The notes beneath the pieces were generated by a model. That model was not told the origin of the DNA and searched no databases. It saw only the letters and a list, made by a program, of their open reading frames with translations. Below, piece by piece: positions 7,473-15,359 of a stretch of DNA of 64,000 nucleotides. Position 1 is the first letter of the stretch. Each line of letters opens with the position of its first letter. The DNA comes from Desulfarculales bacterium UBA696 (GTDB lineage Bacteria; Desulfobacterota; Syntrophobacteria; Syntrophobacterales; Syntrophobacteraceae), in the NCBI GenBank assembly GCA_002298995.1, contig DBMO01000069.1, forward strand, positions 1-64,000, written 5' to 3'. Made by a program: the position numbers and the translations under genes.

Positions 7473-9962
7473 ATGGAACAGAAATATTCGCCAAAGTCCA
7501 TAGAGTCGAAATGGCAGGAATATTGGGACAATTCCCAAGTCTTCAAGGTAGGCGAAGACGAGAGCAAAAAAAAGTACTACCTGCTCGAGATGTTTCCCTA
7601 TCCATCGGGGCGCATCCACATGGGACACGTGCGAAATTATTCGATAGGGGACGTAGTTGCGCGTTTCCTCCGGATGCTCGGATACAACGTGCTCCACCCG
7701 ATGGGCTGGGACGCTTTCGGAATGCCGGCCGAAAACGCCGCCATAAAGGCCGGTACCCATCCTGCCAAATGGACCTACGAGAATATAGATTACATGCGCA
7801 ACCAGCTCAAAAAGCTGGGATTTTCCTACGACTGGTCCCGCGAGTTGGCGACCTGCGACCCGAGCTACTACAGATGGGAGCAGCGTTTTTTCCTCGAAAT
7901 GTTCGAAAGAGGCCTTGCCTACAGGAAGAGTTCGTATGTGAACTGGTGCTCCAAGTGCCAGACCGTGCTCGCAAACGAGCAGGTCGAAGGCGGCGCCTGC
8001 TGGCGCTGCAGCGAACCGGTTATCCAGAAGGAAATGGAGCAGTGGTTCTTTAAAATCACTGACTACGTCGAAGAATTGCTCGACTATACGCACAAGCTGC
8101 CGGGCTGGCCCGAGCGGGTCCTGGTAATGCAGCAAAACTGGATCGGGAAAAGCACCGGAAGCCGGCTCCTCTTTCCCTTGGAGTCGGGCGAAGGAAACAT
8201 AGCGGTGTTCACGACCCGCGCCGATACCCTTTTCGGGGCTACATTCATGAGCATGGCTCCCGAGCACCCGATGGTCGAAGAGCTTTCCCGAGGAACGCCG
8301 CAGGAGGCTGCGGTAAAAGATTTCGTCGAGCGCGCAAGAATGTCCAAGCGCGATGAGCGGGAGGCGGAGCTTCTCGAAAAAGAGGGCGTATTTACCGGAA
8401 GCTATTGCATAAACCCGATGACCGGGGCCAAGATGCCGATCTACGTGGCAAATTTTGTTCTCATGGCCTACGGCACCGGCGCGGTAATGGCGGTTCCTGC
8501 ACACGATCAACGCGATTTCGAGTTCGCCAAAAAATACGGCCTGCCGATCAAGGTAGTAATAAATCCCGCCGATTCCGACAGGAAGCTCAAAGCGGATGAG
8601 CTGAGCGAAGCGTTCGAAGACGACGGCGTGTTGGTTGATTCGGACCGGTTTGGCGGAATGCCTTCCGCGCAGGCCCGCAACGCCATAACGGAAGATCTTG
8701 CGAAACGCGGGCTCGGTGAACTGACCGTCCAGTACCGTCTCCGTGATTGGGGCATATCGCGCCAGCGCTATTGGGGCGCCCCCATTCCGATAATATATTG
8801 CAAAAAATGCGGCGCGGTGCCCGTCCCGGTGGAAGACCTGCCGGTAAAGCTTCCGCTCGATGTAGAGCTTCTGCCCAATGGCGGATCGCCTCTGCCGTCC
8901 TACGAGCCATTCTACAAGGCCGCCTGTCCCAAGTGCGGAGGACCGGGACGCCGGGAAACCGACACGATGGATACTTTCGTCGAGTCCTCCTGGTACTTCG
9001 CTCGCTATGCCTGTCCGGACTACGACCGTGGGCCGCTCGATCCCGGCAGGGTCGGCTACTGGATGCCGGTCGATCAGTACATAGGTGGTATCGAGCACGC
9101 CGTTTTGCACCTGCTCTATTCGAGGTTTTTCGTAAAAACGCTTCGCGACATGGGGTACCTCGAAGTTGATGAGCCGTTTCTCAACCTGCTCACCCAGGGA
9201 ATGGTGATAAAAGACGGCTTCAAGATGAGCAAATCGAAGGGCAACGTGGTCGATCCCGATGAGATGATTCGGGCATACGGGGCCGATACGGTCCGCCTCT
9301 TCTGCCTTTTTGCGGCGCCTCCGGAAAAAGACCTCGACTGGAGCGACCAGGGAGTGGAAGGCTCTTTCCGTTTCCTGGCGCGGATGTGGCGGATAATCGC
9401 CGAAAACATCGAGCAGCTCAAGGCGGTAAAGCCCTGGTCAGGCGGCGGCGAGCTCTCGAAACCCGTTGCTCAGCTTCGGCGAAAGACCCACCAGACAATC
9501 CGAAAAGTGACCGAAGACATCCGGGACCGCTTCCATTTCAACACGGCGATTGCGGCCGTTATGGAGCTGGTTAACCAAATCTACCAGGTGCTGGACAGTA
9601 AGTCCGATGACCCGGCGCTCTGGCCAGTTATGCGCGAGGCGGTGGAGGCCGTCGTGGTTCTTTCGTCTCCGATGGTACCCCACATAACCGAAGAGCTTTG
9701 GCAGATTCTGGGCCACGACCGGCTGCTTCTCGAATCCCCTTGGCCGAAATGGGACGAAGAGGCCACCAAGGCCGAGGAAATTCTCATAGTCGTTCAGGTC
9801 AATGGCAAGCTTCGCAGCAGGATAACCGTTCCGGCCGACGCTGCCGACAGGGAGGTCGAGGAGGCTTCGCTTCGAGACGCCCGTGTAATGGAGATTATAG
9901 GTGGAAAGCAGGTCAAAAAGGTTGTGGTTGTGCCGAAGAAGCTGGTAAATATCGTGGTCTAG
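7473..9962 (+). CDS. leuS: Leucyl-tRNA synthetase
   Basis: Class I synthetase charging tRNA-Leu, 829 residues. Motifs seen are HMGH at 49-52, a zinc-binding CSKC ... CWRC module, the CP1 editing domain with the TTRADTLFGATF threonine-rich region, and KMSKSKGN at about 584-591. The C-terminal anticodon-binding and leucine-specific regions end at KKLVNIVV, close to the usual C-terminus. The open frame runs 40 codons further upstream, but ATG 7473 gives the conserved start. leuS heads a leuS-lptE-holA run, an arrangement also common in proteobacteria. A long antisense frame on the other strand is a coding shadow. Confidence 0.97.
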   Translation: MEQKYSPKSIESKWQEYWDNSQVFKVGEDESKKKYYLLEMFPYPSGRIHMGHVRNYSIGDVVARFLRMLGYNVLHPMGWDAFGMPAENAAIKAGTHPAKWTYENIDYMRNQLKKLGFSYDWSRELATCDPSYYRWEQRFFLEMFERGLAYRKSSYVNWCSKCQTVLANEQVEGGACWRCSEPVIQKEMEQWFFKITDYVEELLDYTHKLPGWPERVLVMQQNWIGKSTGSRLLFPLESGEGNIAVFTTRADTLFGATFMSMAPEHPMVEELSRGTPQEAAVKDFVERARMSKRDEREAELLEKEGVFTGSYCINPMTGAKMPIYVANFVLMAYGTGAVMAVPAHDQRDFEFAKKYGLPIKVVINPADSDRKLKADELSEAFEDDGVLVDSDRFGGMPSAQARNAITEDLAKRGLGELTVQYRLRDWGISRQRYWGAPIPIIYCKKCGAVPVPVEDLPVKLPLDVELLPNGGSPLPSYEPFYKAACPKCGGPGRRETDTMDTFVESSWYFARYACPDYDRGPLDPGRVGYWMPVDQYIGGIEHAVLHLLYSRFFVKTLRDMGYLEVDEPFLNLLTQGMVIKDGFKMSKSKGNVVDPDEMIRAYGADTVRLFCLFAAPPEKDLDWSDQGVEGSFRFLARMWRIIAENIEQLKAVKPWSGGGELSKPVAQLRRKTHQTIRKVTEDIRDRFHFNTAIAAVMELVNQIYQVLDSKSDDPALWPVMREAVEAVVVLSSPMVPHITEELWQILGHDRLLLESPWPKWDEEATKAEEILIVVQVNGKLRSRITVPADAADREVEEASLRDARVMEIIGGKQVKKVVVVPKKLVNIVV

Positions 9963-10038
9963 CGACAGGTATTTAGCTCGAGAGCTTGAAAGGTTTCATG
10001 CACCGCTACAAACATGCCGAGTGAGGATGGCTCACGCT

Positions 10039-10596
10039 ATGATTCGAAAGCCTTACATAGGAATTCTGGCAATTTGCTTCGTTGTTTCCCTCGCATCCTG
10101 CGGCTACCATTTCACTGGTGAAGGGAGCGGTCCGAAGCCCGGCCTGAAGTACATCGCGGTGCCGGTCTTCGAAAACAACACGTCCGAGCCCAACGTGGGG
10201 GCTCTTTTTGCCGGCGCCCTCAGACGCGAGTTCAATCAGAAAGGCAATTTCAGGGTCGTTGACGTCGCAGATGCGGAAGCCGTTTTCAAAGGCACCATAA
10301 AGAATGTCTGGATCGTCCCGATTGCCCATAGCGCCAACCAGACGATTGCCTCCAACCGTGTCACCATCGAGAACCGGCTCTATCTTGTCGTGGATGTGCG
10401 CTGTGAGGATAAAAGCACCGGCAAAGCGATCTGGAGAGACCCTAATTTTGCGTACTATAAATCTTACCGTCTAAACGATGACCCCCTCCTCAATCCGAAT
10501 GCCCTGAATGCATTTGAAAGCAGGGGCACCGCCCTGGAGTATGTGACCCGCGAGATGGCGGTAATGGTTCACGACAGGTTTTCGAGCAACTTCTGA
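10039..10596 (+). CDS. lptE: LPS-assembly lipoprotein LptE
   Basis: Outer-membrane lipoprotein that plugs the LptD barrel and helps deliver lipopolysaccharide to the cell surface. From ATG 10039 the 185-residue protein has a basic n-region, a hydrophobic core and lipobox LASC with C21 as the lipidation site, followed by GYHF, the usual mature start of LptE. GTG 10021 is an alternative start 18 bases upstream. Its stop overlaps the holA start (TGATG), and it follows leuS by 76 bases. Confidence 0.88.
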   Translation: MIRKPYIGILAICFVVSLASCGYHFTGEGSGPKPGLKYIAVPVFENNTSEPNVGALFAGALRREFNQKGNFRVVDVADAEAVFKGTIKNVWIVPIAHSANQTIASNRVTIENRLYLVVDVRCEDKSTGKAIWRDPNFAYYKSYRLNDDPLLNPNALNAFESRGTALEYVTREMAVMVHDRFSSNF

Positions 10597-11660
10597 TGCG
10601 AGCGCAAGGTAACCCAAAGGCTGCAACTCCCGAAAAAATCGATTCGGTCTACCTCTACATCGTGGATTCGGCTTTCCAGGCAGAGGAGGCCTGGAAAGGG
10701 CTGGCTGCCGCAGTGGTCCCTGATGCCGCCGGGAGCGCCGTCAGGCGTCGAGGCCGCTCTTCGGGGCAGGCCGGCGTTGAGCGCATCCAGGCAAGGGAAG
10801 TGGACGCTGGGAAGGTGATCGAGCATTTATCCACGATTCCGATGTTCGGGGGCAAAAAGCTCCTGGTTGTCGAGCATGTGGATGCCTGGGGCAAGGAAGA
10901 TCAGGCGGCCCTTGCATCGTTTCTGCCGCGAATACCCCGATCTTCATGCCTGGTCCTTACCTCTTCGGGCAAAAGAGCTGTGGAGACGCTCGCAAAAGCG
11001 GTCAGAGAGACCGGGAAGGTAATCGAGTTCAAGGCTCCATCGCAGAAGGAAGCCCCCAAGTGGCTGGTCGAAAAGGCCAGGGAGAAAGGGAAATCACTGT
11101 CTTTTCGGGCCGCATTTCTCCTGGTTGAAATGACAGGGGCCGACCTCCAGACCCTTTACTCCGAATTGGAAAAGATATGCACGTTCGTCGGGGAGCGGCA
11201 AAATATTGAGCCCGAGGACGTGGAAGAGGCGGCAAGCTCTCAGCGGATTTCTTCAACCTTTGAACTTCTCGACCAGATAAAGGCGCACCAGGTTGCAAAA
11301 GCGGTAAAATCCCTTCGCGGGATTCTCTTCTCGGGCGAAGAACCCCCCAGGATACTTGCCATGAAAACGCTCGGGTCCCTTGCCTGGAATGTGCGAATGG
11401 TCTGGCAGGTAAAGGATTCGCTGCGGCGCGGAATGACCGGGGCGGAGCTGGCATCAAGGCTTAAAGCTAATCCCTGGGCAATTCAGAAAGCATCCGAGCA
11501 GGCAGGCCGTTTTTCGGATTTGGATCTTCGGTCGATTCATGAGGCCATACGGCGGGCCGATGCCGATCTGAAGAGCAAGGGGACGCCCCCCGAGGTAATA
11601 CTTGAGGCATTGGTGCTCGATCTTTGCCTGGAAAAGCAAAAGCCCTCAAGCTTGCGCTGA
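10596..11660 (+). CDS. holA: DNA polymerase III subunit delta
   Basis: The clamp-opening wrench of the clamp loader, 354 residues. The architecture fits HolA: an N-terminal domain, a region with PRSSCLVL in place of an active ATPase core, a middle helical lid (FELLDQIKAHQ near 220), and a C-terminal collar domain. It starts at the ATG overlapping the lptE stop. The 3' end lies inside the hairpin that serves as the terminator of the convergent rpsT. Confidence 0.92.
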   Translation: MRAQGNPKAATPEKIDSVYLYIVDSAFQAEEAWKGLAAAVVPDAAGSAVRRRGRSSGQAGVERIQAREVDAGKVIEHLSTIPMFGGKKLLVVEHVDAWGKEDQAALASFLPRIPRSSCLVLTSSGKRAVETLAKAVRETGKVIEFKAPSQKEAPKWLVEKAREKGKSLSFRAAFLLVEMTGADLQTLYSELEKICTFVGERQNIEPEDVEEAASSQRISSTFELLDQIKAHQVAKAVKSLRGILFSGEEPPRILAMKTLGSLAWNVRMVWQVKDSLRRGMTGAELASRLKANPWAIQKASEQAGRFSDLDLRSIHEAIRRADADLKSKGTPPEVILEALVLDLCLEKQKPSSLR

Positions 11661-11664
11661 GGGC
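11642..11664 (-). terminator. Rho-independent terminator of rpsT, overlapping the holA 3' end
   Basis: A 7-bp stem GCCCTCA/TGAGGGC with a 9-base loop is followed on the minus strand by TTTTGCTTTT. It lies about 48 bases after the rpsT stop. Its arms contain the last codons and stop of the convergent holA. Confidence 0.72.
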
Positions 11665-11711
11665 CTATATATATAGTTACGTCCGCTTAAATGGATGCGG
11701 GCGGGACTGGG

Positions 11712-11972
11712 CTAAAGAGCATTTACCCTGCGGGTCAGGCGGGAGATCTTCCGGGACGCTGTGTTTCGGTGAATTACGCCTTTTGCCGCCGTTTTCTCGA
11801 TAATGGAGACGGCCAGCTTAAGGTTTTCCGCCGCGGCTTCAGTGGCTTTCGTGTTCAGTGATTCTTCGAGCTTTCTGATCACATTTTTCATCCGGGTCTT
11901 GCGGGAGCGGTTTCTCTGCCGCTGATCTTCACTCTGCCTTGCCCTCTTGACTGCCGATTTATGATTTGCCAA
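11712..11972 (-). CDS. rpsT: Small ribosomal subunit protein bS20
   Basis: Primary 16S rRNA-binding protein, 86 residues, basic and helical, starting (M)ANHKSAVKRARQ and rich in Lys and Arg. The start codon is TTG (11970-11972), six bases after a perfect AGGAGG. E. coli rpsT also begins with UUG, and there the weak start is part of translational autoregulation by S20; the same may hold here. Longer upstream codons in this frame (to 12035) are not family-like. The gene is monocistronic and convergent with holA, with its own terminator at 11642-11664. Confidence 0.96.
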   Translation of the reverse strand: MANHKSAVKRARQSEDQRQRNRSRKTRMKNVIRKLEESLNTKATEAAAENLKLAVSIIEKTAAKGVIHRNTASRKISRLTRRVNAL

Positions 11973-12192
11973 ACCGAAACCTCCTGAAATCCAGCACTCT
12001 GAAATATCGAATGGCGATACGCCGTTCAAACCCATGCTAAGGAAAAAATACTTATACCCGATTGGCCGTGGATGTCAAGCCCCTAATCAGGTAATTCCAC
12101 GAGGCGGCAAAAAATTTCCTTCCCAAATCTTTTCCGAACGCATACATTCCCAATGGCCTGTCGGGAATCTAACATAATCTGAAGGAACTGCG

Positions 12193-13236
12193 ATGAAGCT
12201 GGGTATAGTCGGATTGGGGAAAGCCGGTAAAACCGCCATTTTTAATGCACTGACCGGAAGGGAAGGGGAAACCGTCCCGCCGGGAGGGCAAGTTGTCCCC
12301 GCACTTGGGGTGGTGTCCGTACCGGACCCCAGGGTTGACTGGCTGAGCGCCCTCTACAAGCCCAAGAAAACAACCTGCGCGCAAATCACCTACATGGACC
12401 TCCAGGGCGTGGCCGGAGCGGCCGACAACAAGCGCGAGTATATGTCGCTTCTGCTCACCCACATGCGGCCCATGGATGCCTTTATCATGGTTTTAAGAAA
12501 CTTCATCGACCCGGCAACAGGCGCGCCAGATGCGGCGCGGGATTTTCGAGACCTCGAGGACGAGTTCATCCTCGCCGATCTGGCATCGGTTGAAAAAAGG
12601 CTGGAAAAGCTCGAAGCGGAGCTCAAAAAGGGTAGAAAATCGGCTGCGTCTGAAAAAGAACTGCTTTTGCAGTGCGCGGATATCTTCAATTCCGAAAAGC
12701 CGCTTCGCACCCGGCCAGATCTTGCCGCACATCCGGAACTGAGGGGATATACCTTTCTTTCCGCAAAGCCCCTTCTCGTGATCGTCAACAACGCGGACGA
12801 GGATGACATGCTGCCTGACGTCTCTTTCGGCGATGTCGAGGCAATAGTTGTCCGCGGAAAGCTCGAAATGGAACTCGCACAGCTTCCGCATGAAGAGGCC
12901 GCCGCATTCATGCGCGATTTCGGGATTTCCGAGTCGGCGGTGGATCGTGTAATCCACAGCTCTTTTGCGCTGCTGGACCAGGTCAGCTTCCTGACCGTCG
13001 GGGAAGACGAGGTAAAAGCCTGGACCATCCCCAGGGACACCCCCGCGCTCGAAGCCGCCGGCGCCATTCATTCCGACATCCAGAGAGGATTTATCAGGGC
13101 GGAGGTGGTCGCCTACGAAGACCTTAAAAAGGCAGGTGATTATGCCGCTGCCAGAAAAGCGGCGGCAGTGAGGCTGGAGGGGAAAACATACCCGGTAAAG
13201 GATGGGGACATTATAAACTTCCGGTTCAATGTCTAA
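12193..13236 (+). CDS. YchF-like (DUF933) P-loop NTPase, divergent member
   Basis: Obg-family NTPase of 347 residues. The N-terminal G1 loop is GLGKAGKT (7-14), and a long coiled-coil insert lies at about 130-165 (VEKRLEKLEAELKKG). The C-terminal YchF/DUF933 TGS-like domain opens near TVGEDEVKAWTIP and ends in the family-typical GDIINFRFNV. YchF proteins prefer ATP, bind ribosomes and affect oxidative stress responses. Standard YchF has GLPNVGKS and NxxE motifs; here G1 is changed, and VNNADE stands at the G4 position. So this is probably a paralogue rather than YchF itself, and its substrate is uncertain. It stands alone, divergent from rpsT. Confidence 0.82.
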   Translation: MKLGIVGLGKAGKTAIFNALTGREGETVPPGGQVVPALGVVSVPDPRVDWLSALYKPKKTTCAQITYMDLQGVAGAADNKREYMSLLLTHMRPMDAFIMVLRNFIDPATGAPDAARDFRDLEDEFILADLASVEKRLEKLEAELKKGRKSAASEKELLLQCADIFNSEKPLRTRPDLAAHPELRGYTFLSAKPLLVIVNNADEDDMLPDVSFGDVEAIVVRGKLEMELAQLPHEEAAAFMRDFGISESAVDRVIHSSFALLDQVSFLTVGEDEVKAWTIPRDTPALEAAGAIHSDIQRGFIRAEVVAYEDLKKAGDYAAARKAAAVRLEGKTYPVKDGDIINFRFNV

Positions 13237-13320
13237 AAAAGTTCAGTGAAGTGTGCATGCCCTCAGAGCAGAAATGACGGCTCCACACCGCTAACATTTT
13301 ATTCTGGAACAGCAAATGGC

Positions 13321-13367
13321 CCCTCTTGTGCTCCGCACCCAGGCAGAAGCTGCCTGTGCCACCCGCC
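13321..13367 (+). repeat. Dispersed repeat, copy 1
   Basis: The block starting CCCTCTTGTGCTCC and continuing AGGCAGAAGCTGCCTG...GCCACCCGCC recurs almost unchanged at 15297-15338. Its first 20 bases recur inverted at 14234-14253. An internal palindrome (AGGCAG-AAG-CTGCCT) gives hairpin potential. It lies in the gap between the YchF-like gene and the low-GC cassette. Confidence 0.65.
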
Positions 13368-13451
13368 GATAAGTTTGGAAATGAAGCATCCTCAGTATTC
13401 ATTCGTATCGATACATATCCAAATAGCCTCTATTAGATTGGGGGACAATAA

Positions 13452-13805
13452 ATGATAAAACCTCTCGTTTTAATGGCATGCCTGCTATGTACGTTTTTAC
13501 CAAATATTGTCTTTTCAGGTGATGAAGCTAGGTATGAAATCGACGCTAGTAAGATCCATGCTTTATCTGTTATGTGCAACCGAGGATATTGTGATATAAG
13601 ATTTAAGCTTAAAGTATCGGATGCCAAAGACTTTAATTCACTGTTATTGGCAAATAAAGGCAAGAGGCTAATCCTGTCGCATCGCACACAAATCATTGCG
13701 GCAGATGTTGTAAGTGGTCCTAATCCCACTGGAGTTATATACATAGGAAAATACGACCGCATACACGATGTGTTTGACGTGATTAACACTTTAATGACGG
13801 ACTAA
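13452..13805 (+). CDS. Small exported protein, possible SecD-P1-head-like fold (cassette gene 1)
   Basis: Protein of 117 residues with a clear signal peptide (hydrophobic 4-20, likely cleavage near VFS-GDE at 22). I do not recognise a named family. The stretch NKGKRLILSHRTQIIAADVV followed by GVIYIGKYDRIHD resembles the periplasmic P1 head subdomain of SecD (GKRLAIVLDGKVISAPVI pattern). The next gene shares the same pattern. GGGGGA lies about 8 bases before the ATG. Base composition is clearly more AT-rich than the flanking genes, suggesting recent transfer. The likely location is the periplasm. Confidence 0.6.
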   Translation: MIKPLVLMACLLCTFLPNIVFSGDEARYEIDASKIHALSVMCNRGYCDIRFKLKVSDAKDFNSLLLANKGKRLILSHRTQIIAADVVSGPNPTGVIYIGKYDRIHDVFDVINTLMTD

Positions 13806-13836
13806 CACGACTTCAGCTGCCTGCATTGGAGAACGG

Positions 13837-14208
13837 ATGAGTTATGCGCTGCGAGTATTCGCTGTTGTTTATACTATCGTATGCATGTATCGTGGAATAG
13901 CGTTTGGAATGACATACGAAATGAAGGGAAGAGATATTGAAGGAGTGATAATCACCGAGACTGCGACACCCCAATATTCTGTCGAGATATTTCTCACGAA
14001 AGAGTGTGGGAAATATATAGCTGATCATACTGAAAAACATATTGGTGATCAGCTACAAATCATTTACTTAGGTGTAGTAATAAGCACCATCAAGGTTGAG
14101 CACCGAATGGAAATTGAGAAAATTATGTTAACTGAATCAACGACTAGAAAAGAGGCTGTAGAGCTAATGAAGAATATTCTTGTAGATTTAAATAAAACCA
14201 ACAATTAG
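13837..14208 (+). CDS. Small exported protein, SecD-P1-head-like (cassette gene 2)
   Basis: Protein of 123 residues with an N-terminal hydrophobic segment (signal peptide or anchor, about 5-24). Residues 50-115, containing LTKECGKYIADHTEKHIGDQ then LQIIYLGVVISTIKV, follow the SecD P1 head pattern (a residue segment KxFxxxTxxNIGxxLAIVLDGxVISxPxI), here as a free-standing domain without the SecD membrane part. GGAG lies 5 bases before the ATG. It is 31 bases downstream of its companion, so they are probably co-transcribed, and it shares the low GC content. Function is unknown; an inhibitory or accessory role at the translocon or envelope is only speculation. Confidence 0.62.
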   Translation: MSYALRVFAVVYTIVCMYRGIAFGMTYEMKGRDIEGVIITETATPQYSVEIFLTKECGKYIADHTEKHIGDQLQIIYLGVVISTIKVEHRMEIEKIMLTESTTRKEAVELMKNILVDLNKTNN

Positions 14209-14233
14209 TAGATGAGTATACGAATTGACGGCC

Positions 14234-14253
14234 GGGTGCGAAGCACAAGAGGC
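14234..14253 (-). repeat. Inverted partial copy of the 13321 repeat
   Basis: The reverse complement reads GCCTCTTGTGCTTCGCACCC and differs from 13321-13340 at two positions. Together the two copies flank the low-GC two-gene cassette in inverted orientation. Confidence 0.55.
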
Positions 14254-14414
14254 ATTCGGGAACTACTTCCTGCCGCACCCGTTGGTGCTTGCTTGGACCT
14301 CCTCTCCTTCAGACCCGGATAACGAGTTATCCGGGCTACCCGCTGTTTCGAGCCTTTGGCAAGAGGGACGGCGGCATTTTTCAATTGGCCCTTGAGCTTA
14401 ACTTAGTTCCCGCG

Positions 14415-15128
14415 CTAGCCGGTTTTCAAAACTCCTACGATATCGTTTTGCATATATTCGACTACCGCTATCGGGTCCTCAGCGTGGGTTATGGGTCGCC
14501 CTACCACGATGTAGTCTGCCCCTTTGGATATTGCCTCACCGGCGGTGACTATCCGTTTCTGATCGTCTTTATCGACGGTATTTCTGCCGGGGCGTATCCC
14601 GGGAGTGACTATCAACAGGTTTTCGCCAAGGCTGTTTCTCAGTTTCTCGGCTTCGAGGCCCGATGAGACCACGCCGTCGCACCCAAGCTCCAGTGCCCTT
14701 TTAGCGCGGAAGAAGACCAGGTCCTCGACTTTTCCCGTAAGTCCCATTGCGATCATGTCCTCTTCGCCAAAGCTGGTAAGGACCGTTACGGCAAGGATTT
14801 TGACGTCGCCTCGTTCCTCAATTGCCGCCCGCAGGATGGGATCGTTTCCATGGACCGTTGCCAGGGTTATGCCCCTGTTGCGAAGCTGCTTAACTGCCTT
14901 CTTCACCGTCTCGGGAACATCGAAGAATTTGAGATCGACCATCACCTTGAGGTTACGGGCGGTGATCCAGTCGACTATATCGAACCAGCCTGCCAGAAAG
15001 AGTTCCAAACCCACCTTGTAGAACTTTACGTGGCTCTCCAGTTTGCGGACCCATTCCTTGGCGCGCTCAGGGGAATCGACATCCAGGGCAAAAATGATTC
15101 GCTCATCCAGTGGAATATTTTGCGGCAT
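14415..15128 (-). CDS. pyrF: Orotidine 5'-phosphate decarboxylase
   Basis: Last step of UMP synthesis, decarboxylating OMP. The protein is 237 residues from ATG 15128, which follows AAAGGA at a 7-base spacing. A longer in-frame start at 15203 adds non-conserved residues. The TIM-barrel active-site residues are visible: D16 in ALDVD, K38 in YKVG, and the DxKxxD array D65-K67-D70 in VDLKFFD. Phosphate-binding TPGIRPG and VVGRPIT complete it. It stands alone between repeat-rich gaps. Confidence 0.95.
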   Translation of the reverse strand: MPQNIPLDERIIFALDVDSPERAKEWVRKLESHVKFYKVGLELFLAGWFDIVDWITARNLKVMVDLKFFDVPETVKKAVKQLRNRGITLATVHGNDPILRAAIEERGDVKILAVTVLTSFGEEDMIAMGLTGKVEDLVFFRAKRALELGCDGVVSSGLEAEKLRNSLGENLLIVTPGIRPGRNTVDKDDQKRIVTAGEAISKGADYIVVGRPITHAEDPIAVVEYMQNDIVGVLKTG

Positions 15129-15226
15129 GACAGGTTCCTTTAAGAATGCGCTGGCATTCACTTTGAAGTGATCGCTCAATATTTTTATGTGCTTCTTGCT
15201 CAACTCGTGCGGTTACGGGTGATTAT

Positions 15227-15254
15227 CACGGGCAACGTCTTTTGGTTGCCCGTG
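15227..15254. repeat. Perfect 10-bp inverted repeat upstream of pyrF
   Basis: Arms CACGGGCAAC (15227-15236) and GTTGCCCGTG (15245-15254) surround an 8-base loop. It lies between the orphan membrane protein gene and pyrF on the transcribed minus strand. It has no adjacent T-run, so it may be an operator, an RNA stem or a repeat remnant rather than a standard terminator. Confidence 0.45.
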
Positions 15255-15296
15255 CCGATGGCAGGAGGGAGGTTAATGCCATTTATTTCCACCCCG

Positions 15297-15338
15297 AGCC
15301 TCTTGTTCCCCAGGCAGAGGCTGCCTGGGCCACCCGCC
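15297..15338 (+). repeat. Dispersed repeat, copy 2
   Basis: This block matches 13321-13367 (CTCTTGT, then CCCAGGCAGAGGCTGCCTG, then GCCACCCGCC) with an 8-base indel and a few substitutions. It lies just downstream of the stop of the orphan membrane protein gene. Confidence 0.6.
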
Positions 15339-15359
15339 ACATCGACGAAAGAATTCAGT

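Noticed and set aside
7260..9110. 616-codon minus-strand frame opposite leuS
   Set aside because: It is antisense to an unmistakable LeuRS, has no recognisable domain, and reflects the codon bias of high-GC coding DNA.
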